Source: Datisca glomerata (Eukaryota > Streptophyta > Magnoliopsida > Cucurbitales > Datiscaceae). Taken from it: DNA of 64,000 nucleotides. Numbering within the stretch: the first letter of the stretch is position 1; every line of letters begins with the position of its first letter. The DNA lies in assembly GCA_003255025.1 (NCBI GenBank), contig QANY01009110.1, forward strand, positions 992,001 to 1,056,000, in the 5' to 3' direction. This document shows positions 35,013-45,683 of the stretch, piece after piece. Position numbers and translations under genes: made by a program. A model generated the notes under the pieces. The model saw only the letters and a program-made list of their open reading frames with translations, was not told where the DNA came from and made no database searches.

Positions 35013-36795
35013 TGGGTGACTAAAGTTCCACGAGCCAATGTCTAGCACAATTCTTGGAAAGATGATGATGAATTGAACTTGGGTTCTTAAGATTAAACAC
35101 TACTATTGTTAGCCCGTTTGAGAGTGATTTCTATTTAAAAGTTATTTTCTACCAATAGTTTTACATTATTTTTAAAAATAAAAAATTGTTCAGTGAGTAA
35201 AGGTAAAATAATATTATCGGTCTTCAAAATTGAAAATATGTTTGGTTGTCAAATCCTTGTTAAATAATATAATTAAGATGGTGTTAGAGAACAATTCATA
35301 AAAATAAGAAAATATGGTTGTTCTCAAACTCCTCCAAAACAGTATTATGGAAATAATGCATGTCATGTTGAGCTTGTATGTCTCAACATTGAATCTTAGG
35401 TTTGTTTCTCAATGGGCACTCAAGTTAAAGATGGGGAAGGACATACTTAAAGGTACAAACACACACGGTCATTGTCTAGTCAACTTGGGTTGGTTCAATT
35501 CTTTCAATTTACGCATCGTATTCCTAATTGACCTAAGCATGTGCCATTAATGTGCATGCACTGTGACAATTAAATGATAATTAGAATGGAAAAATATCAC
35601 GTATAATGATAAATCTCGACATATACTCACAATTCTATAGGACCCTTTCTCCCACGTGGAATTATGTCTGTTGATTACGTGAAGTTTAAAGTCAACATGT
35701 AGATCCACTTATAAAATGTTTCACAAGAGAGAGATTAAAAAGTTCATCGAGTGGAATGAGCTCGATCTGGCCTATGTTACCGAGAATCGACATAGTGACA
35801 AATCAACCAATTTGACTAGTGATCCTAAAACTATGTTCAAATGGACAAATGAAAAAACATGAGATACATTACCCTTTTAGGGGACGTTTGATATGAGTTA
35901 AATAAGAATGCTGAGAAAGTTAAGTTGCTGGGTAAGTTTAAGTGATAAAGTTAGATGACAAGATATTAAAATTATTTGATAACTCATGGTTAAGTGAAAA
36001 AGTTGCTGGAAAAGTATGATTCCTTTATTTAGTATGTAGGAAAATTGGGTAAAGTTATTGAAACGTTTGATAAAATTGTTGGAAAGTATAATAAAAAATA
36101 TTGATTATTTATAGTTTTTTATCAAGTTTTAATTTCTTGTCAATGATTATTTATAGATTCTAATACACACAATAAAAATATTTTACGCACTAATTAATTA
36201 ACTATTTTATTAACCCATCAATAAAATTAAATCAACTATTTTTCTCTTATGACCTCCCTGGGCAATTCGCCAGAGGTAAGGGGAATTCCACCATTGCGTC
36301 AACGGTGGGCAACATACATAAGGAAGTCAGGTTCGGTTCTAGCTTTCCAGCAACTCCTTTTGGGTGGAAGGGACGGAGGTGGACTTCAAGATGCTATACT
36401 ATACTCTTATCAGCCGAGAAAAATAACGTCAAGTAGAAAGGAACAAGGTCTTACGGCACGATCACCCTCTCTCTCTTTTCTTTTTCTTTATCTCTCCTCT
36501 ATTGAAAGAGGGGATGATATGTGGCGTGGTATACCTGATCGTTTGGTCAACGAGACGTAGTCGATTGCTTTATGATGGGTTTCCTCGTTTCCTGGGCTCT
36601 GCTCGCTCGTCTATGCTCTGACCCAGCAAGTCATAATTAAAAAAATATATTTCCTTACCTGCATTAATATTTAAAACTTGTGGTAGAAAAAAAGGCAATC
36701 AATCAGAATCAAGAATCGGATCCCTCGATTCATACAGCACCGCCCCCTTTTGGATCCCGGGGACGTATTGAATGAAAGTCATTCATGTGTGCCGG

Positions 36796-37011
36796 AACAG
36801 TACTATAAGAATCAGTACTGAACTTCCCCCCTGTAATTGTACATGCTCCCATAGCAATAACATATTTTGGTTCAAGCATTTGCTCATATAATCTGACTAA
36901 GGAAGGAATCATTTTCATTGTTACTGTACCCGCTGTGAAAATGAAGTCTGCTTCTCTAGGACTAGATCTTGGTACCAGACCATAACGATCAAAGTAGAAT
37001 CGTGAACCTAT
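36796..37011 (-). pseudogene. ndhK: Plastid ndhK fragment
   Basis: On minus the frame reads [20 protein letters not shown], then [13 protein letters not shown], then [28 protein letters not shown] and STDSYSTV. This is the middle of NdhK, a subunit of the plastid NAD(P)H dehydrogenase-like complex, including the CTITGG part of its iron-sulfur cluster region. Both ends are cut: downstream of STV the sequence is unrelated. It has no start codon of its own and is non-functional in the nucleus. Confidence 0.85.
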
Positions 37012-38015
37012 TAATGATCAAAGTTGAATTGTGGGCTGCTATTTCCGAAAAGGAAATGGAGTAGAGGCCCTACCTATCCTCCTTGTGTTTGTGCTACAAC
37101 AGACAGAAAGAAAGATAAGGAAAAGGATGGATTTGTTTGGGCCTTGATTAACCTGGAAGATGCACCCTTCATCCCTAGGTTAGGTAAGGCCCGGTGGGCT
37201 CTAAGCTTTGCCGCTTTAGAGTGCTCTTTTTTGCTTCTGTATGGGGGGTTGACAGTCAGACTCCGGTAAGGAGACCGAATGGCAACCTCCTGCACAGAAG
37301 TTGTAGGACACGTTAACGGGAAATAGAAGTGCAATAAATAATGACAATACTAATGTATATATTTCTTTAACCATTGGATGAATAAAATAAGGATATTCAT
37401 CAGTATAGATGGATATGAATGAGAACAAGAAGAAACAAAGAAACAAAGGAATAAGCTACTAGCTAGGTAGGGTCGGGGAGACAGAAATGATTTCAGTGAG
37501 TTGCGTCAGTTTTCTGTTCCCTAAGGGGCGGAAGGGTTACGTCTAAAAGTCATGTCTGAGTCAAATAGGGTCTTTAGACCTGAGGTTACGATCAGGACAG
37601 TTAAAAGAACAAAACACGAGTCTAACTTATTGAACTCGGCCATAGGTAGGGGTGCTGAAAGATGGGGCACCCCACGTTATGTTACATGCGCAATAAAATG
37701 TGACAATTCGAGTTAATAAAAAATGGACTGATTCCCCCCAGATGAGTCCGATGACAAAAAAATAAGTGGGCACTTCTTTTTTTATCTCTTTTAATGTGAG
37801 ATTAAGTACATGTAACGTGAATGAAGGCCCTGCCAAAGTGAGGGCGGCTTTGATGAGAGCTTAGGGCCGAAGGTGGCTTCGCTTAGTACATAAGCTGATA
37901 AGACCTACGGTAGATAGAGTAGAGCCCATGAGAAAAATGAGCTTCTTAAGTAGACAGCAAAAAGTTGTCTGCCATGCTGTTCGGACATACAGTTCCCGCG
38001 AAAGATCAAGTTGGT

Positions 38016-38047
38016 GAGCCGTGATGGGAAACCTTCATGCACGGTTC
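38016..38047 (+). ncRNA. Group II intron domain V, organellar relic
   Basis: GAGCCGTG and CACGGTTC pair to form the lower stem, with an ATGG/CTTCAT upper stem closed by a GAAA tetraloop, the classic 34-nt catalytic domain V hairpin of group II introns. A domain VI-like remainder follows. It marks the 3' part of an organellar intron, probably mitochondrial. It is not active here. Confidence 0.75.
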
Positions 38048-38085
38048 GGAGAGCACTGAATTAGAATGAGAGGTCTAAAAAATCT

Positions 38086-38920
38086 TAATAATTCATGTCG
38101 TGTTTGATTAAATTTTCTCTGATATCACAAATTATATAATTTTTCTCTTTTATATGTAAAAAATAAATCTGATATAAATAACCGTCATTCATATTAATAC
38201 ATTAAAATATTTAATAATACATGACAGTTTTCCCGCTACATGTGCTTTTCTTCAGTAGATATATATACAATGGTTATCAATATCATTCCGCTTCGCCTAG
38301 AACGGGAAAAATATTTTGGTTCTGGTACTGGAACAAAACTTAATATAAATGATTGATGGAACCCCCCCCCCCCATCTGTGGCTTCATTGCACAAGTCCGG
38401 TCCCCCACAAAAAAATGAGATGGGATAAATAATCCAGTTATAGTCTCCTTTATAAATTTAGTATTTTTTTAAATATTGATAGTTTATGAATAATTTTAGG
38501 GAAGAAAATAATTTTTAATTTAAAAAATATTTGATTTTATTAACATGTATTCCAATCATTTAAATTATTTATATATGAATAGTTTATCTATCCTTAATTC
38601 AAACTTAATATTTTATTTTATTCATTATAATTAACGTGCACATCTTAATCTCACGAGAGGACTCCGAGACAAGTTGAGGGATGGGTCTTTAGGGACATGG
38701 GTCAAATGGGATGAAAAAAATCTCAAATTTGGTATCAGGACCGTTTCGGTTCCACAAGGACTGGAACGAGATCTGACGAGATTCTAGGATTGGGATATTT
38801 TATGACACTTTTGTGAGGCTTTGGTCTTGAAGAAAATAAATATAAAAAATCAAGTAGGATTAATCAAAACAAACAATGGCATTTTATAGGGATTTAGAAA
38901 AGCAAAAATTATTTTGAAAA
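38086..38920. other. AT-rich DNA with a 12-C homopolymer
   Basis: No gene. A C-run lies at about 38362-38373. 38640-38790 contains GGTTCCACAAGGACTGGAAC (short inverted GGTTCC/GGAACC-like words), as does the GGTTCTGGTACTGGAAC stretch at 38321. These could be the ends of another small transposon, but no clear duplication was found. Confidence 0.35.
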
Positions 38921-39135
38921 ATGTGTAGATGTGTATTGTGAGATAAGAAAGTTATTTGATAAAGTGGATTCTTGTGGAAAAGTGGTAGAGAAAGTAATGT
39001 GGGATTGTTATTTTACGAGACTAAATAACTTTATCATGGTAAATGAGAATACTTGTAACAAACATGAGAAAGTACTGGAAAATAAGTTTACCACGTACTT
39101 TACCAAGGGGAATATCGATACCAAACGCCCCCTTA

Positions 39136-39649
39136 CTGATTTGTGTAGCTTGTATTTGTTCAAGTGAGATATTGCAATATACTTTTAATCAATAGAAACC
39201 ACACATGTGAGTGAGAAAAGGCCACTTCTATGAAAAGTGGTGCAAAAAAAAATTTAGTAGATGGACTTATTCTCCTACTTTATCTAATATCGTGTGCATA
39301 GTCTTGGACACTTGAACTTGACATATTCAATAGTCTATTGTGAGGATTTAAATCAATTACACCAGCACTATATTAACATGCTGATTAAAATATCTATATA
39401 GTTTGTAACTTTGTTCATGGGTGGTTAGAGGAACTTACATTTTTATACCCATATATAATTTCTACTTGAGGGAGTCAAGTATTCATAAGTACTTGAACCT
39501 TGAAGCAGTCAATTATGACTTAGATTTATTCACTGACAAAATCATATAACTACTTGATGAGTACAAGTATTCATAAATAACTATACGAAACCTTCAAGTG
39601 GTGAATTCAGAGTTAGATTAATCTATTCTCTAATATCATACAAAAGGTA
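39136..39649. other. Intergenic DNA left of the large LTR element
   Basis: No ORF or known element was recognised. The last five bases (39645-39649, AGGTA) are the probable left target duplication of the following LTR element. Confidence 0.45.
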
Positions 39650-40350
39650 TGTTGAAGTCGAAAATCACAACATTGATGGTACTTATATTCTTTGGTAAGT
39701 ACCATCATCCTCCTCGCTAGGGATCTGCAAAACACAAACCAAGAACCCGAAGGCGAGGAGAACCAGGGGTGGTTGTCATGCCTAAGGGTCTCCGATACCT
39801 AATTCAGTATCCTGATATATTCTGATAGAGTTTCCATGAGGAATATATGACATACCTCTTCTCTTAGTAGATGGGGACATTTATACCTGGAGTCATGTGG
39901 AGAAAGTGTGCTCAGGAAGTCTTGGGAGCGTGCTGGGGAAGCTTGTCGGGATACGAGGTATGTCCTTGATTGGACAGAAGGAGTTGTCATCTGATATAAA
40001 GCGACGGACATTAAATGTTGACATACCATCGAAGTGACCTATCGAAGGCTGATTTGATATTCTGTCGTGGCGATTGGACTGGTTGGGCGTTCAGGCCTAT
40101 AAGGAGTTGCCATATGGGTGTTACTTTCGGCTAATAATGATGACCCTTACACTCGGGGATATCCGAGCTCTCTTCACGAGCTTGATATTTATTGTCTTAC
40201 ATGTGCTCGGGTCTGTGCAACCCAAGCTCCTTCGAGACTGGCTAGGCGATGTTAGTTCTTCTCCTTAGAAACCCTCATTTGTAATTGGCTCTCTACTGCG
40301 GTGTGACTTGTATTGCCCCGTTATTGGTGCTCGAGAAAATACCTCTAACA
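39650..40350 (+). repeat. Left LTR of the LARD-like element
   Basis: 701 bp with TG...CA ends. TATAAAGC at 39995-40002 is a possible LTR promoter TATA box. Segments such as GGAAGTCTTGGGAGCRTG and GACATTAAATGTTGACATA are shared with the right LTR. Confidence 0.65.
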
Positions 40351-42150
40351 GTTGTCCCTAATCGAGGGCTTGGGTGACTTCATTCTCCCAGGTCCGAAGA
40401 CTTCTTTATCCAAGCTCCTCATCCGATCTACCTTTGAGTGGTGATAAGCTAAATGCTATGTCTGTCCTGAGTACTTTACACTTGTCCTTGAAGTTTGTTT
40501 GATTGGGAGGCCCATACCAAATGAGATTAATTACATAACAATTTTTGTTGCGACTCATCCATCACACACACGTCATTTCACCCTTCTCTCAGTTCAAGGC
40601 CATCAATCTCTTGGCATTGGAGGAATTAATGGGGGCATGGATGCACATAAATGAGCTTGACTCCTCGATGTGTCACTTCATTCCTGATGCGTCGTTTGAT
40701 CCATGTGGTTGTTTGAACATCATTTGATCTTCTGAGATTTCCTCACCACATCGTGAAATGGTCGTTCATTGGGCGTAAAGTGCCTCAACAGTCACCATCG
40801 TTGCCTTCTTTAATGCTATTAAATGAGCGGTTTCCTTCTCCTAGGCCTATAAATATGCGGTTTTCCTTCTTATTTCTTTCATCCTCACCTTCCTTACAGA
40901 ATCAAAACTTTCATTATTGTCCAAATTTTTTCTTCCTTACTTTGGAAAATAGTGATCCTTCCCCTTTGGAGACCTCTTCCGTTGGGGGCCTCCTTTTGAG
41001 ATTCTCCTTGCTTTCATTTTCATGGTTTTCATTTCCCTTTCTGTCAACTTTTAAATTCTGTGCCTTAAAGATTCTGTCGTTCCATTCGTGGAAATTTTCT
41101 TGTTGTCGATAAACTTGAACGATGAACCCTTTGTCCGCGTTGGTCACTGGTTTAAAGTTGCAAAGTTCCTTTATTGTGAGACATTACCCCTTAAAGAAGG
41201 TTTGCAACTTAGTTCGGGATCTTGACCTTGGACTCATAACAAGACGACTCCCTCAGCTACATCCTACTTCCTTTTGTGTCACCATTCCCTTCCTTTGACC
41301 ACCTCTGTCATTTCAATCCACCAACCGCTCATTACAACATGCATCGGGAATTGATTGGACCAAGCACAGCCCTTGCAGTCGTATCCTTTGGGATTGTCTC
41401 GAACCAAGGGGTGGTGAATTTTCTTCCTTGCTCACCTTGTGGACAGGTTGAGGCATTTCCCGTCCTCAGTTCAGGAATGGCGTCCTGCCTGTGGTTTGAA
41501 TCAACTTTTATCCCTACTTGGTGTGGGTCCCAGACCAAGTCATCGTGATCCTCGACCGACAGACAATCGGATCCCACCAAACTTCAAAAGAGTTCAAGAA
41601 AGTTGTGGAAATCCTGCGACCACCGATCATTCGTTAGGGGTCTTTTCCTTTTAAGTTAGCCTAGGAGCAGTTCACCCCCTTAACTGAGGATGGGATTTTT
41701 GTACTTTTTCCTTTGCTTGCACTTGTAATCACATATTTTTATTAATGAGTTTTTTTAGTAACTATGATTCCTTCTTTTGACTTTGTTCTCGTTTGTTTCA
41801 TTTACCATAATATTTCATAGTCGTATGAGCTGGTCTTTGATAAATGTTCCTCGAGTAGATGGAGTTTTTCACTTTCGTTGAGCTTTGTTTTGGTCTGGAC
41901 GAGACCTTAATTCCTGTTGCCCTGAGTTGTGGGGTTGCTCTTACCCCAAGCTTAAGTGGGCGTCGAAACGAACTTAATTATTGCTAGAGGGCTCCCCCTT
42001 TGAGGGAGGTCAGGTCAAACAAACCTATCGTAATCTTCACAGTTCCCAAGTGCACTCTCATTCAGGAGGTCTGGTCGGACGGGCTTACCTCAAATTGAGA
42101 ATTTACCTTTTGACGTTTGTCAAACATCATTTCGTTAGGCTGTGCCTTTT
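40351..42150. other. Interior of the LARD-like element, left part
   Basis: No retroviral domain was seen. A CTATAAATA motif (40847-40855) followed by a pyrimidine-rich stretch looks like a promoter start, and short ORFs (for example 40753-41112 and 41276-41548) have no recognisable product. Confidence 0.4.
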
Positions 42151-43150
42151 TCTGGTCTGGCGAGTTAGATTGCATGCCGAACTCTTTTCTTTTGGTGCTC
42201 GGTCAGAGGACATTTCCTTTGGTGCCTATCTAAGTATTCTTGCTCTAGATAGATCCTTATTCTCGCCAAGCGAGAAAAAGTGCTTGTCAAACATCTCTTT
42301 TACCTTGATATCCAGTCAGGTGTGCCTGCTCCTTGTTACACCCTTATTTCTGTCTGGCGAGATAAAGCGCTCAACAATCATCAATTTCACCTTGATGTCT
42401 AGCCAGACGTGCCTTCTCTGGCTAGACCTTTTTTCCTGTCTGGACAGCTAAAGTGCTCGGTAGACATAACTTTTATCTTGATGTCTAACTATGCGTGCCC
42501 ACTCTAGCTAGGACCTTGTTCCCGTTTGACGAGCTAAAACACTCACCATACATCACTTTTTAATCTCGACTGATGGGCTAGAGTATCGCACTAGTCATCA
42601 TTTTTTAGCTAGATGTCTAGTTAAACATGACTCTAGCTAGATCATTGATCCCCTCTAGTGAGTTAGGGTGCTCGACACACGTCACTTTTTTGTCTTGATG
42701 CCTAGTAAAACGTGCTCCTTAATCTCATCTGACGAGTTAGATTGCTTGGGAGTCATAACTTTTACCTTATTATCTAGCCAAACGTGTCTACTCTAGCTAG
42801 AACCTTGATCGCGTCTGGCAAGCTTGAGGGCTCGACAATCATCACTTTTACCTTGATGTCTAACCGAGCGTGTCTACTTTGGTTAGACCCTTGTTCCCGT
42901 CTGGCGAGCTAGGGTGCTCGGCAAACTATAACTTTTTGACTTGATGTCTAGCCTGGTGCGTCTGCTCTGGCTAGACCCTTGTTTCCGTTAGACGAGTGTG
43001 GGTGCTTGTCATACATAATTTTTTGACTTGATGTCTTTTCAGGCACACCTGCTCAAGCTAGATCCTTGATTTTGTCTGGCGAGCTAGGGTGCTCGACAAA
43101 CATCACTTTTCAATCTCGACTGGCGGGCTAGAGCACCACGCCAGTAAACA
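42150..43150 (+). repeat. Degenerate tandem repeat, about 9-10 units of roughly 100 bp
   Basis: A unit containing variants of GTCTGGCGAGCTAGGGTGCT, then AACATCACTTTTACCTTGAT, then GTCTAGCC and GTGYCTGCTCTGGCTAGA, repeats from about 42240 to about 43130. Units differ at many positions, so the array is old. Internal tandem arrays are known in some large plant LTR elements. No coding frame persists through it. Confidence 0.7.
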
Positions 43151-44535
43151 ATTTTTAATCCTCCGTTGAACATCATGGAAAATTCATTTTTTTCCTTTTA
43201 TTTGACAAATGTCACTAAGTACACGATCTTTGTTATCTGTTACACCTTGGTGATGGCCGTTTAAAAAGGAGACTACTTCTTCTGCTCTAACTGGGGAGGG
43301 GAAGTTGATGTGGAGAATTGAAAGTAGCCATGATTTTTATTTCTCAGGTCGCTGCTCTTGATTTCTTGATAGGGTTGGTGTGTGCATCTTTCTGAGCTTC
43401 GTCTTTATCTTAAAGGCGGGACCCCCTGAGCTCTAGCTTTTGCTTGGAAGTAAGTGTCGACCTGTTTTGAGCCATTCTTTTCGACTGCGCAAATGGGAAG
43501 ATGGCTAACCACCCCGGTTTCTTCAAGTTCTTCTTGGGACTGCTCTCCAAGCAGTTAACCACTCATGGGGTCCATTCTTATGGGTTTATCCACTTCAAGC
43601 GGGAGCTTGAAAGGATCATGCTTGTGTATCCCATTTAAGGCTAGTGTAAAAAGTATTGAACAAATTCATTTTTCAACCAGTGCTTCAAGTCAGGTTTTGT
43701 ATGTAAGCCTGTATACCAATTCTGACATAACCTTCATCCTTCTGTTTCACCCAAGGTGGGATGTGGGAGCCGGGAGCTGTATAACCCAGACTAACATCTC
43801 AACCGTGGTAGAGGATTGATGTAAGGCTCGTGTTTCAACTGTGGATGATCTCAGGACCGTTTATCCATGCCACATGACTTTCGTTTGTACCGGAGCCTTG
43901 TTAGTAGCCAAAAGGACACCAAGAGTTAGGAGGAGGGTGGTCTACCGATATTTTCCTCCATCTTCCGCGGCTACTCACATACTGCCTCCAGAAGGTCTAT
44001 TAGGGGTCTCTACCTTCGTTTGTTCTTCAGCTACCTCGCTCTCCTCCTTCGTCTTCCTGGGATGACCCCAACAAAACCTTTCAAAGGGGGATATTGGCCA
44101 TTCGAAGCATGGTTTCATTTTGGTCCCAGTTTACTCAAGGGGTGGTAATTTCTCCATGTTAAAGTGCCATCTCACCCTTGCCCAGATAGTTTTTTGCCAT
44201 GGTCCTGCGAATGCGTGGCGACTCATCAAATGGTCTTTTGAGTCATGGGGGGATCATTTCTATTCAAGATACTGTTATGACTGGAGCGACGACTGACACG
44301 TCTTTCCTCCTTTTCTTGGCCACGTTAGAGGTCACAATCACCGTTTATTTGTTCACCGTGTAATCATTATGACAGATGGTCCTTCTCCCACCAGGGGAAG
44401 GGTGAATCTTCCCTCTCGTCCTGAACTCCATCGACGTAAGATGTCAACCTCATCTCCTCTTTGTGGGGGAGAAGGGGTTTGAAGTGTTTTGAACATGAAT
44501 TATTTTTATCATTGTTTCCCATAGACGGTGCTTAC

Positions 44536-45683
44536 TATTGAAGTTAAAAATCATAACAGTACTGGTACTTGTCTTCTTTGGTAAGTACAATCGTCATTCC
44601 TCGCTGGAGATCTGCAAAAAACAAACCAAGAACCCAAGACGAGCAACCAGTTCAATCTATATATAAAATATGATAAAGATAAAAATAGAAAATATGATAA
44701 AGAAAAAAAAATCTGATAAAGACCAATCTTATTTATTAAGACAATAAACCCGTGGTTACGCTTCCACATCAAAGTGAGTTATAGTACTTAATTCTTTTTT
44801 TTTCTTTCATTTAATGCCTATTGGTGTTCCAAAAGTACATTTTCGAACTCCTGGAGAGGAAGATACATCTTGGGTTGACGTATAGTGCGACTTGTCAGAT
44901 ATATTGGGTCATATGGGATTTCCCCATTTTCTCCTCCGATCGAGATATCCTCTCTTTCGCCCAAGAAAGGTTGATTGAATTGTCAAAAATTTGGAGCGTG
45001 AAGTACAATTAGATCTATTTGTTTTGGGGGGTTGTCCAGATTAATATTATCAATTAGAATAATTTATGGTTTCCTTGGTTGGACCAATAAAATGAAGTAT
45101 CCAGGCTCCGTTTAAAAAAACCCAATTTGGAATATATCTATTCTATGATTACCTGATAGAGTTTCCTCGAGGAAGAAATTATATACCTCTTCTCTCAGTA
45201 GATGAGGACATTTATACCTAGATTCATGTGGAGAAAGTGTGTCCAGGAAGTCTTGGGAGCATGTTAGGGAAGCTTCCCGAGATACGAGGTATATCCTTGA
45301 TTGGACATGAAAGAGGTAACCCCTGACATAAAGCGACAAACATTAAATGTTGACATATCTTTGAAATGACCTACTGGATGTTGATTTGACATTCTGTCGT
45401 GGTAATTGGACTGGTTGGATGTTCAAGCCTATAGGAAGCTGTCATCTGGGGTGTTATTTCCATCGGATAATGATGATCTTGACACTCAGGGATATCTGAT
45501 CACTCTTCACGAGCTTAATATATGTTGTATTATATGTATTCAGGTCTGTGCAACCCGAGCTCTTTCGGGAGTGGCTAGGCGAGGTTAGTTCTTATCCTTA
45601 GTAACCTTCCTTTGTTATTGGCTCTCTGATGTGGTGTGACATGTGTTGCTCAGTCGTTCGTGCTTGAGAAAACACCTATAACA
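44536..45683 (+). repeat. Right LTR of the LARD-like element, with plastid insertion
   Basis: 1148 bp. The part before about 44640 and the part after about 45130 match the left LTR; the middle is plastid DNA. The LTR ends CTATAACA at 45683. Confidence 0.65.
44645..45130 (+). pseudogene. clpP: Plastid clpP fragment: 5' region, exon 1 and start of intron 1
   Basis: Exon 1 (44814-44884, 71 nt, the usual plastid clpP exon 1 length) encodes [20 protein letters not shown] followed by VDV without a stop. At 44885 the group II intron 5' signature GTGCGACTTG follows. The upstream A/T-rich leader also belongs to the plastid copy. ClpP1 is the proteolytic core subunit of the plastid Clp protease. Only the first exon is present, so the fragment cannot make protein. 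Its presence in only one LTR shows that it arrived after the retroelement. Confidence 0.9.

Larger units (their letters stand above)
34422..35876. promoter_or_regulatory. FT upstream region, with a distal G-box
   Basis: About 1.45 kb separates the FT ATG from the transposon at 35880. It includes a palindromic CCACGTGG (35652-35659, G-box core CACGTG), the type of site bound by bHLH and bZIP factors, about 1.2 kb upstream of the ATG. A 52-bp tandem duplication lies at 34908-35012. No other ORF is convincing. Regulatory function is inference. Confidence 0.35.
36240..38085. other. Nuclear insertion of organellar DNA (plastid and probably mitochondrial)
   Basis: Base composition jumps from very AT-rich to balanced at about 36245 and falls back at about 38090. 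The segment contains a plastid ndhK piece and a group II intron domain V (separate entries). The remaining parts (about 36249-36560 and 37020-37960) look like plant mitochondrial non-coding DNA in style, but I cannot name a gene in them. One explanation is a mitochondrial segment that already carried a plastid-derived piece. Confidence 0.6.
35880..39132. mobile_element. PIF/Harbinger (Tourist)-like ends enclosing organellar DNA
   Basis: The left end GGGGACGTTTGATATG (35880) and the right end, reverse-complemented GGGGGCGTTTGGTATC (39132), form terminal inverted repeats with a few mismatches. TTA lies directly outside both ends (35877-35879 and 39133-39135), the target duplication typical of PIF/Harbinger elements. 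No transposase is present. About 1.8 kb of organellar DNA (about 36240-38085) lies between the two halves and must have entered the element or been picked up by it. An alternative is two separate solo ends of related elements. Confidence 0.55.
39650..45683. mobile_element. Large LTR retrotransposon derivative without recognisable pol (LARD-like)
   Basis: Left LTR 39650-40350 starts TGTTGAAGTC and ends CTCTAACA; right LTR 44536-45683 starts TATTGAAGTT and ends CTATAACA. The two match over their lengths apart from a plastid insertion in the right one. Flanking 5-mers AGGTA and AGATA differ by one base, supporting a decayed 5-bp target duplication. The 4.2-kb interior has no detectable gag, RT or integrase and no standard initiator-Met primer-binding site after the left LTR, but carries a degenerate tandem repeat. 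Replication must have depended on another element. Confidence 0.65.

Noticed and set aside
36249..36560. 103-codon ORF as a possible mitochondrial protein
   Set aside because: I do not recognise it as any standard mitochondrial gene, and it lies in a nuclear organellar relic; left as unnamed organellar-type DNA.
37216..37446. Hydrophobic minus ORF as a possible organellar membrane protein
   Set aside because: Resembles no cytochrome-c maturation, NADH or photosystem subunit that I can recall, so no call was made.
40847..40855. TATA motif as evidence that the left LTR extends to about 41.8 kb
   Set aside because: The right LTR matches only up to the position equivalent to 40350, and both copies end in AACA beside near-identical 5-mers, so the shorter LTR is better supported.
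41276..42451. ORFs in the interior of the LARD-like element
   Set aside because: No gag, protease, RT or integrase motif. They overlap each other on both strands and one runs into the tandem array.
42150..43150. CRISPR-like array
   Set aside because: Units are whole-length degenerate tandem repeats without constant short repeats and unique spacers, in a plant nuclear genome.
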